Assembly (NCBI GenBank): GCA_937873655.1
Contig: CALMYQ010000219.1
Span: forward strand, 1 to 44,136
DNA: 44,136 nucleotides
Direction: 5' to 3'
DNA from: an uncultured Lewinella sp.
Lineage (GTDB): Bacteria; Bacteroidota; Bacteroidia; Chitinophagales; Saprospiraceae
Below are positions 15,955 through 22,046 of this stretch, piece after piece; position 1 is the stretch's first letter; every line of letters begins with the position of its first letter. The position numbers were made by a program, and so were the translations under genes. Below the pieces are notes generated by a model that saw only the letters and a program-made list of their open reading frames with translations, did no database searches and was not told the DNA's origin.

Positions 15955-17239
15955 GGCGGTGGTTTTTTATCGCCTGGATCCGGGCGCGGATCATGGCGGA
16001 AGTTGACCGGGTGCGCTTGGTGAAAATAAAGCCGAAGATGGAGGTGATCAGCGCGGTCTGGAGGAAGTGCTCGATCGCGCAGATCGAGAAATCCTGCTGG
16101 GCGACGCTGGCGAACACCTGCCCCCAGGCGTTGACGGCCTGGCCGATGAATTTGATGACCCAGTACATTACATACATCCAGAAAGCGTAGTTGCAAACGG
16201 TGTACAGAATGAGCAGCGGGTTGCGGGGGTTGAACAGCTGGAGGATGTTCTTGCTGACGCCGAAGGGCGCTTTGGGGAACATCCGCTTGAGGAATAGCAC
16301 CCAGTAGGCATTGGACTGTTGGCGGAGGTTGGGGATCTTGAACAGGTCGCTGTAGATCCAGTAGCCGTCAAACTTGAAGAAGGGGTTGAAGTTGATGAAA
16401 ATGGTGACCGTGTTGATGATCATCAGGCTTCTCAGCACCTTGATGGTCTCGATATTGTGGGCGTGTTTGATCCAGTAGATGAGCGCCAGGTTGACCAGCA
16501 CCTGGAAGAAGATGCCGCCGAGGTTGACGATGGTCCGTTTCCAGCGGTTGAGCTTCCAGGTATCGGTGACGTCGGTGTACAGCACCGGGAAAATGAAGTA
16601 AAACCCGAAACCGATGCTCTTGGGCGGCGCTTTGAAGAGGTGAGCCGAAGCCGCATGCCCCAATTCGTGGATGAACAGGATCAGGACGGCCGCGGGGTAG
16701 TACAGCAGCACATAGCTCAGGCTCCTGAGGCAGCGCTGGCCGGATTCCATGATGGCGTCGGAGGCGGTCAGGGCGGCTGAGTATTGCGAGAACTGGTGGA
16801 TATAGTAGTAGTTCAGCGCGGCGCCTGCGGCCAGCAGGGTGAAGAACGGGATGGGATAGAAGAAGTATTTCAGGATGTTCAGCAGCCACTTGATCTGTTC
16901 GTATTGGACAAAATCCCAGCGTGCCGAGAAACCGCCCAGGGCGGTAGACGTTCTTTTTTCTTCGTCGGGTTTGGCTTTGACGGGGTTGCCGGCTTCATCA
17001 AAAATGTTGAGCGGCGTGATCTTATCCTGGATGATATGGCCTACGACTTCCTCCGTGAACTGGTAATGACCGCGGGCCCAGTTGTTGAGGTTATCGACGA
17101 TTTCCTTCCTGCTTTTCCGCTCGGTCAGTTGCTGGATGATCAGGTAAATGAGTTCGCCGATATAGTAATTGGCGCCGTTCGCCCGCAACAAATATTGCTT
17201 GTTGTTGCCCTGCGAGTCTACTTGTTGTATAGTGAACAT
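15941..17239 (-). CDS. M50-type membrane metalloprotease with N-terminal PqqD-like domain
   Basis: 432 residues. Residues 1-~95 are soluble and PqqD-like (YLLRANGANYYIGELIYLI, KSRKEIVDNLNNWA, GHIIQDKI). The rest is a polytopic membrane protein. The zinc motif HELGH is at 191-195 in a membrane segment, and the second ligand block NFNPFFKFDG is at 283-292. About six hydrophobic segments are visible. This is the architecture of the 'putative peptide zinc metalloprotease' group found in RiPP clusters. It is the gene directly after the three precursor-like peptides, so it probably cuts the leader from the modified peptide at the inner membrane. The cleavage site is unknown. Confidence 0.88.
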   Translation of the reverse strand: MFTIQQVDSQGNNKQYLLRANGANYYIGELIYLIIQQLTERKSRKEIVDNLNNWARGHYQFTEEVVGHIIQDKITPLNIFDEAGNPVKAKPDEEKRTSTALGGFSARWDFVQYEQIKWLLNILKYFFYPIPFFTLLAAGAALNYYYIHQFSQYSAALTASDAIMESGQRCLRSLSYVLLYYPAAVLILFIHELGHAASAHLFKAPPKSIGFGFYFIFPVLYTDVTDTWKLNRWKRTIVNLGGIFFQVLVNLALIYWIKHAHNIETIKVLRSLMIINTVTIFINFNPFFKFDGYWIYSDLFKIPNLRQQSNAYWVLFLKRMFPKAPFGVSKNILQLFNPRNPLLILYTVCNYAFWMYVMYWVIKFIGQAVNAWGQVFASVAQQDFSICAIEHFLQTALITSIFGFIFTKRTRSTSAMIRARIQAIKNHRHGKS

Positions 17240-17345
17240 GATAATTATTTTATGCGATCATTTAATGGGCTTCAGCGCCGGGCCGGAATGCCGGTTTGGA
17301 AAGGCGCGGGACCTCCGCCCGGGATGGGCTGCAGGACCGGGAGAT

Positions 17346-17399
17346 AAAGTCAAGGGCGATAAAACAAAGAGGGAAGCTGTGTTTTATCCCCTTGACTTT
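17346..17399 (-). other. Long RNA hairpin between precursor genes and the protease gene
   Basis: Left arm 17346-17366 (begins AAAGTCAAGGGCG) and right arm 17380-17399 (ends CCCCTTGACTTT) pair over 20 bp with a single bulged base; loop 13 nt. On the minus transcript it is not followed by a T-run, so it is not a standard terminator. It lies 79-106 bp after the precursor stop and before the protease start, the place where RNA-processing, 3'-end stabilising or attenuating hairpins are found when precursor peptide must exceed enzyme levels. The role is inferred. Confidence 0.7.
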
Positions 17400-17477
17400 G
17401 GGAAGGTATCGGGCTATGCGGCCGGTAAGGTGGTTCCTGGCCGGAAAGCGCCGTTACCCGAAGTTAACTGCGGTGGA

Positions 17478-17609
17478 TTAAGCAGCGCTTACTCCGCTAA
17501 CTTCAATGTCGTTTCCGCTGCAACGAGCTGCGTCAACAGCAGCTACGGTCGTTTCAAAGCGGTCTTCCAATTCAACTACAGACAAGGCATTTTTCAGTTC
17601 GTTTTGCAT
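17478..17609 (-). CDS. Precursor-like peptide 1 (43 aa)
   Basis: Starts MQNELKNALSVVELEDRFE, continues TTVAAVDAARC, then tail SGNDIEVSGVSAA and a TAA stop at 17478-17480. Residues 6-30 are nearly identical to those of the two neighbouring peptides, while the tail after Cys30 differs. It has two Arg (17 and 29), one Cys, and no Lys or Arg in the tail. Conserved leader, variable tail and position next to enzymes with PqqD-like domains support a RiPP precursor. It does not carry a GG cleavage site or a nitrile-hydratase-type leader. It was missed by length-limited gene calling. Confidence 0.85.
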   Translation of the reverse strand: MQNELKNALSVVELEDRFETTVAAVDAARCSGNDIEVSGVSAA

Positions 17610-17782
17610 GATTTAAGGATTTTGATGATTAAGAATGAATGATTGAATTTGAAAAAAAGGGGCTTCCGTCGGGCGCGCAAGGTCATTGCTGATTCCTTTA
17701 CAGGCGCTTGATTTGGCCAAAGGCTATGTTGAACTCACGGCCCGGCGGGAAGCGGGTTGGCAGTTGGGTCGGAACCGGTTGA

Positions 17783-17899
17783 TTAGGCCAGGCTAACTGA
17801 AACGGTGTTGTCGCTGCAACGAGCGGCATCAACAGCGGCTACGGTCGTTTCGAAACGGTCTTCCAACTCAACTACGGAAAGTGCATTTTTGAAATCCAT
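17783..17899 (-). CDS. Precursor-like peptide 2 (38 aa)
   Basis: Starts MDFKNALSVVELEDRFE, continues TTVAAVDAARC with Cys at residue 28, then tail SDNTVSVSLA and stop at 17783-17785. From Lys-Asn to Cys it is identical in protein sequence to peptide 1, and the DNA is also close, indicating a recent duplication with divergence of the tail. The two Arg are at 15 and 27. It is the shortest of the three. It is separated from peptide 1 by 173 bp and from peptide 3 by 175 bp of non-coding sequence, in which I see no further peptide and only short, weak hairpins. Confidence 0.85.
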   Translation of the reverse strand: MDFKNALSVVELEDRFETTVAAVDAARCSDNTVSVSLA

Positions 17900-18074
17900 G
17901 GTAAATAAGATTTAAAATGGTTAATGAATGATGATTGATTGATTCTTAGGTTGTTGCAGCCCTCTTAATGGGCGCGATTCGTTCGGATGCTGCTCTCCTT
18001 AACCGCTATGGGTCAGGCGTACAAGCGTGTAGATCGGCTGTTTGAAAACCGGCGGCGGTTGCGCCCGCCCAGGA

Positions 18075-18212
18075 TCAGGCAGCTACTACATTGACCTCTA
18101 CCAGGGTCACGTCGCAACGGGCGGTGTCAACGGCGGCAACGGTCATTTCAAAGCGCTCTTCAAGCTCGACTACGGACAGCGCATCTTTCAATTCGAAATT
18201 CGGATTTTGCAT
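18075..18212 (-). CDS. Precursor-like peptide 3 (45 aa)
   Basis: Starts MQNPNFELKDALSVVELE, continues ERFEMTVAAVDTARC with Cys at 33, then tail DVTLVEVNVVAA and a TGA stop at 18075-18077. It is the most divergent of the set (Glu for Asp, Met for Thr, Thr for Ala in the leader), so the shared residues mark what the enzymes are likely to read. Arg are at 20 and 32. The tail is rich in Val, Leu and Ala with two acidic residues. It is first of the three in transcription order, 116 bp after the ACP stop, with CACCTAAAAT 9 bp before its ATG. Confidence 0.85.
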   Translation of the reverse strand: MQNPNFELKDALSVVELEERFEMTVAAVDTARCDVTLVEVNVVAA

Positions 18213-18259
18213 GTTGAATAGATTTTAGGTGATGAAATAATTAATGGTTAATGAATTTG

Positions 18260-18322
18260 CTCAATTCCTCAGTTCCTCAATTCCTCAATTCCTCAATTCC
18301 TCAATTCCTCAGTTCCTAACTC
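18260..18322. repeat. CCTCAATTC nonamer tandem array
   Basis: Six to seven near-identical 9-bp units (CCTCAATTC, with CCTCAGTTC variants) lie between the ACP stop and precursor peptide 3. On the transcript they read GAATTGAGG. A length-variable array here could alter spacing or RNA structure before the precursor genes. Confidence 0.85.
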
Positions 18323-18327
18323 CTCCC

Positions 18328-18609
18328 CTAAACCACCTCGCTCAACAGATTCCGCTGGATCATCTGGCTCAGGCTGTCCACATTCTGGAAGGATTCTTCG
18401 TTGAATTCCGTAGGAACGATCCCGAATTCCTCGCCGAGCCGGGTGGAGATTTCCAGGATGGCCAGGGAGTCCTGAATGATGCCGGGTTCGTCGTCGGTTC
18501 CGAAGAAGGGGGCGTCATTGGCGATATCATCAGGGGTGGTATTTTCGAGTTCCAGGACGTCAATGATGACCTGTTTTACGGTTTGCTGGATTTTGGTAAT
18601 TTCACTCAT
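18328..18609 (-). CDS. Acyl carrier protein
   Basis: 93 residues, acidic and helical, with the phosphopantetheine Ser in DSLAILEI (preceded by EPGIIQ). The spacing and the ELGEEFGI-like helix after it (RLGEEFGIVPTEFNEES) fit the ACP family. It carries the growing chain as a thioester in the cytoplasm. It is the only carrier protein in the cluster and is followed by the active ketosynthase upstream in the operon (26 bp). The phosphopantetheinyl transferase of the same operon is the expected activator. Confidence 0.92.
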   Translation of the reverse strand: MSEITKIQQTVKQVIIDVLELENTTPDDIANDAPFFGTDDEPGIIQDSLAILEISTRLGEEFGIVPTEFNEESFQNVDSLSQMIQRNLLSEVV

Positions 18610-18635
18610 GACTATTCATTTTTTTAGTGAATAAA

Positions 18636-19841
18636 TTAGTTGAATCGTTTGATGGCGACGGAGGCCATATTGCCCGAGAACCCGAAGGAGTTGGACAGGG
18701 CCAGCGATATCGGGTAATCGATACCCTTTTCTTTCACCAGTTTGATGTTCGCCCTGGTGATAATATTCTCTGACACATTGATTGACGGCGGGATGAACCC
18801 CTTGTAGATCCCCAGGGCGGTGGCGACAAACTCTACGCTGCCGGCGGCGCCCAGGGAATGGCCGATCATGGATTTGGTCGAGCTGACGTACACTTCATCT
18901 TCTCCCATCAGGGCCTCGATGGCTTTCATTTCCATCTTGTCGTTGGCCGGTGTGGCGGTGCCGTGGGCGTTGATATAGTCCACATCGTGTACAGTGGCTT
19001 CAGCCATAGACAGGGCGTTCTGCATGGCCTGCCGGGCGAAAATGCCTTCGGGATGCGGCGCAGTAGCGTGGTAGGCTTCATTGACGATGGAGTAACCCCC
19101 CACTTCGGCATAGATCGGTGCATTTCGCCGTTTGGCCGATTCGTAGCTTTCCAGGATCGCATAAGCCGACGCGTCGCCGAGGTTGAGCCCGTCCCTGGTT
19201 TTGTCGAAGGGCCGGCAGGCGCCTTTTGACAGGGCAAACAGGGAGTTGAACCCGCTGAAGGTCAGGTAGGTGAACACATCCACCCCGCCTGCGATCATGT
19301 AATCCACCCGGTTGTTCCGGATCAGGTCGAATGCCCTGCCGATCGAATTGGTGCCCGATGCGCAGGCCGTTGAGATGGTGGACAGCGGCCCGCGGATCCC
19401 GAACTGCCGGGCGATCATCGAGGTGATGTTCGGGGTGCTGTACGTCAGCAGGTCGATATTCGGTTCCCTGCCGGCAATCTTGTCCTTGATCCACTCCATG
19501 AATGGATAGCTTCCGCCGACTGAGGTGCCCAGGCAAAGCCCGATTTTCCGGGGGTCTGTCTTGGTCAGGTCGAGGTCTGCGGTGGCGATGGCCTCTTCGA
19601 TGGCTTTGATGGAGATTTCTCCCAGCATCGAGACATCCTTGTCGAAGATGTGGCGATACAGTTCCTGGTCGATGGCGCAGCCCTGGTGGCTCCGGAAGTA
19701 CGGATCGGAAACATCGAACCGGTCTGCCTGTATTTCCTTCAACCCGGATTTGCCGTCCCTGAGGTTGATTTCAAATTCCTGGAGATTGTTACCGATGGAG
19801 CAAATCACGCCCATGCCGGTCACCACTACTCTTGATGCCAT
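18636..19841 (-). CDS. FabF-type beta-ketoacyl-ACP synthase (active KS-alpha)
   Basis: 401 residues. The catalytic triad is complete: Cys160 in STACASGTNSIG, His in NAHGTATPANDKMEM and His in STKSMIGHSLGAAG, with the conserved Lys. It performs decarboxylative Claisen condensation of malonyl-ACP with an acyl chain. Together with the inactive partner at 9507-10769 it is likely to form a KS-CLF heterodimer. It belongs to a dedicated synthase rather than housekeeping FAS, because it sits in the operon with the precursors. It is 57 bp after the ketoreductase gene. Confidence 0.94.
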   Translation of the reverse strand: MASRVVVTGMGVICSIGNNLQEFEINLRDGKSGLKEIQADRFDVSDPYFRSHQGCAIDQELYRHIFDKDVSMLGEISIKAIEEAIATADLDLTKTDPRKIGLCLGTSVGGSYPFMEWIKDKIAGREPNIDLLTYSTPNITSMIARQFGIRGPLSTISTACASGTNSIGRAFDLIRNNRVDYMIAGGVDVFTYLTFSGFNSLFALSKGACRPFDKTRDGLNLGDASAYAILESYESAKRRNAPIYAEVGGYSIVNEAYHATAPHPEGIFARQAMQNALSMAEATVHDVDYINAHGTATPANDKMEMKAIEALMGEDEVYVSSTKSMIGHSLGAAGSVEFVATALGIYKGFIPPSINVSENIITRANIKLVKEKGIDYPISLALSNSFGFSGNMASVAIKRFN

Positions 19842-19898
19842 GACTAAGAAAATTTGGATTCGAATGATGTTGAAATTGCGATCCCGGTACGGGCCGGA

Positions 19899-20645
19899 TC
19901 AGACTCCGATGCCGCCGTCGATGGTGATTTCCTGACCGATCAGGTAGGAAGGGGCTTCGTCGGCGATATAGCTGATCAGGTTGGCTACTTCTTCCGGTTT
20001 GCCCATCCGTTTGAGCGGACTGTTGGCCAGCCGTTGCTGGAAGTAGACCGGGTTGAGGTCCTTGGTCATATCGGTTTCGATCAGGCCCGGGGAGATGCAG
20101 TTGATCTTGATCCCCATGGAGCCCATTTCTTTGTGCAGGGCCTTCGAGAAGGCGACGATCGCCGCTTTGGAGGCCGAGTACGCCGATTGTCCGGGGTTGC
20201 CCCTTTGTCCGGAAAGCGAGGTGATGTTCACGATCACGCCTTGCTTGCGGGCGACCATGCCCGGCAATGCGGCCCGGCAGGCGTTGACGACGCAGGCGAC
20301 GTTGGTATCGAGCACTTCCCACCAGTCCTTGTCGGGGGTCATCAGGAAGGGCCTGCTGTTGCCCAGGATGCCGGCGTTGTTGACCAGCACATCGATCGGG
20401 CCGTATTCGGCCTTGATCAGTTTTATCAGGCCGGCCACCTGGTTATAGTCTGTCATGTCGCATTTGAAAAACCCCGGCGTGGTGCCTGTCGCGGTCCGGA
20501 TCTCCCCGGCCAGTTGTTCCGCCATTTCCTGGTTGGACAGGTAGGTGAACAGGACCTGGTATCCTTTTTGTGCCATGTTCAGGCAGGTGTGGCGTCCGAT
20601 TCCGCGGGTTCCGCCGGTGATCAAAACGATTTTTGGATTATCCAT
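19899..20645 (-). CDS. FabG-like 3-ketoacyl-ACP reductase (SDR)
   Basis: 248 residues. Short-chain dehydrogenase features are the nucleotide-binding GGTRGIG at 11-17, NNAGI, the catalytic Ser in NITSLSG and YSASK with Tyr and Lys. It reduces 3-ketoacyl-ACP with NADPH. With the FabZ-like enzyme it provides the reduction/dehydration half of the chain-extension cycle; the final enoyl reduction is not encoded nearby. The start codon is preceded by CACCTAGAA, similar to the CACCTAAAA seen before several small peptides here. Confidence 0.93.
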   Translation of the reverse strand: MDNPKIVLITGGTRGIGRHTCLNMAQKGYQVLFTYLSNQEMAEQLAGEIRTATGTTPGFFKCDMTDYNQVAGLIKLIKAEYGPIDVLVNNAGILGNSRPFLMTPDKDWWEVLDTNVACVVNACRAALPGMVARKQGVIVNITSLSGQRGNPGQSAYSASKAAIVAFSKALHKEMGSMGIKINCISPGLIETDMTKDLNPVYFQQRLANSPLKRMGKPEEVANLISYIADEAPSYLIGQEITIDGGIGV

Positions 20646-20673
20646 GACGTTTATTTTTGACTTCTAGGTGTTG

Positions 20674-21363
20674 TTACGGGTTTGAATCGCGGCATTTCTC
20701 GAGCATGACGACCGCCGATTCGTATCCCCAGTGGGGAAGTTCGAAATTCCGGTCTTTTACATTTCCGAAGGCCTCGATTGCCTTTTCAAAGTACTTTTTG
20801 GCGTTTTCCTTGCCGCCGCCGAAGACCGACGGCATGTAGAAGACATTCTGTCCTTTCAACAATTGCGCTCTCGGGTTGCCGGGGTCCATTTCCAGGGCCA
20901 TTTCCAGGAGCTTGTTGGAGGTGACGCTGTACATGGGCCCTCTGCCCATCATGTTCACCCGGATCCTGGAACTCCTTTCGAGCGCTTGCAGGCACATGGC
21001 TTCGGTGTTCTTCGAAAAGGTCTGGTTCAGGGCTTCCAGGACCGCGTTGGCCTTGTCGCAAAGCGGATCCACTTCCTGAAGATTCGGGGTTCTCAGCGCC
21101 AGTTTCAGGTAAGTGTAGGCTTCGTAGTAGTAGGGGAGCCAGTTTTCCTGATCCTGTTGTCTGAGCCGGTTGAACTCGGTGGCCAGTTCGGCCAGGGTGT
21201 TCAGGTTTTCGGCCGTATCCAGCTTTTCGACGGCCAGGTGCAATTTCGACAGCTGCTCAACTTGTCGGGTGTTGGCCAGGACCTGTTCCTGGGCGGCGCC
21301 GGTGGTCAGGCAGCCTGTCGAGAGTATGCAGATGACCAGTAGTTTTGATGGTTTCATGGTCAA
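20674..21363 (-). CDS. Periplasmic TPR-like protein A (paralogue of the next gene)
   Basis: 229 residues (or 227 from the second Met). An N-terminal signal peptide with a Cys (ICILSTGCLTTGAAQ) could be type I or a lipoprotein signal. The mature part is alpha-helical with YYYEAYTYLKLAL, LEMALEMDPGNPRAQLLKGQN and VFYMPSVFGGGKENAKKYFEKA, which resemble degenerate TPR units. It shares this pattern with the neighbour at 21376-22020. Such proteins often accompany TonB-dependent receptors in Bacteroidota operons. Function is unknown. Confidence 0.75.
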   Translation of the reverse strand: MTMKPSKLLVICILSTGCLTTGAAQEQVLANTRQVEQLSKLHLAVEKLDTAENLNTLAELATEFNRLRQQDQENWLPYYYEAYTYLKLALRTPNLQEVDPLCDKANAVLEALNQTFSKNTEAMCLQALERSSRIRVNMMGRGPMYSVTSNKLLEMALEMDPGNPRAQLLKGQNVFYMPSVFGGGKENAKKYFEKAIEAFGNVKDRNFELPHWGYESAVVMLEKCRDSNP

Positions 21364-21375
21364 CGGGTTTTGCGA

Positions 21376-22020
21376 TTACCGGTTTTCTTTGTTGACGCTT
21401 TTGAGGAAGGCTTCGGCTTGTTCCTGCCCCCATTTCGGCGCGAACGGATCGTCGGTCTTATAGTTTTTGAACAGTTCGATCGATTTTTCAACCAGCGGGA
21501 TGGCTTTTTCCGGCCCGCCGCCGAATGCTGCCGGCGTGTAGAAGATGTTCTGTCCCAGCAGGTAGGTCACCCTCGGATTGTCCGGCGCCTTGGCCCTCGC
21601 TTCTGCCAGCAACATGGTGGTTTTGGGCCCCAGTTGCATGCCGCGGGTGACGGGGTCCACGCTGAGTCGGGCCTGGTTGGCCCGGGCCTGCAGTACGGCC
21701 AGTTCGGCTTCGGGGCCGCCGACGGATGCGGCTTTCTTGATGGCGGTTTCAGCGGCGTCGATGATCTGGTCCTTTTTCTCGGCCCCCTCGGCGATGAAGC
21801 CTTTGGCGATGAGGCAGAAAGCCTGGTAATAGAAGGGGTGCCATTTATCTTGTTCGGCCAGGCCGATCCTTTCGAAGGTGGTGGCCAGCTCTGAATAGTC
21901 GCTTTCCGTGGCTGCCGAACCCAGCTGCTCCAGGCAGGATTGCATGGTCCCCGCGTAATCTTGTCCAATCAGGTTGAATCCGAGCAGGAGTACAGGAAGG
22001 ATGAAGAACAACTTTTTCAT
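21376..22020 (-). CDS. Periplasmic TPR-like protein B
   Basis: 214 residues from the ATG at 22020, chosen because it begins a clear signal peptide (MKKLFFILPVLLLGFNLIGQ) and avoids a 190-bp overlap with the receptor gene. The body mirrors protein A: a helical W.PFYYQAF segment, a GMQLGPKTTMLLAEA stretch, NPRVTYLLGQNIFYTPAAFGGG and a C-terminal WGQEQAEAFL. The two are tandem duplicates with low identity. It lies 26 bp after the TonB-dependent receptor. A role as a periplasmic partner of the receptor is inferred. Confidence 0.78.
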   Translation of the reverse strand: MKKLFFILPVLLLGFNLIGQDYAGTMQSCLEQLGSAATESDYSELATTFERIGLAEQDKWHPFYYQAFCLIAKGFIAEGAEKKDQIIDAAETAIKKAASVGGPEAELAVLQARANQARLSVDPVTRGMQLGPKTTMLLAEARAKAPDNPRVTYLLGQNIFYTPAAFGGGPEKAIPLVEKSIELFKNYKTDDPFAPKWGQEQAEAFLKSVNKENR

Positions 22021-22046
22021 TTTGCAATATTTTTGGTTTGATTGAA

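Noticed and set aside
17478..18212. Lanthipeptide or nitrile-hydratase-leader peptide set
   Set aside because: No LanB/C/M, radical SAM or YcaO gene is present; the leaders are short and lack GG and the nitrile-hydratase-like fold.
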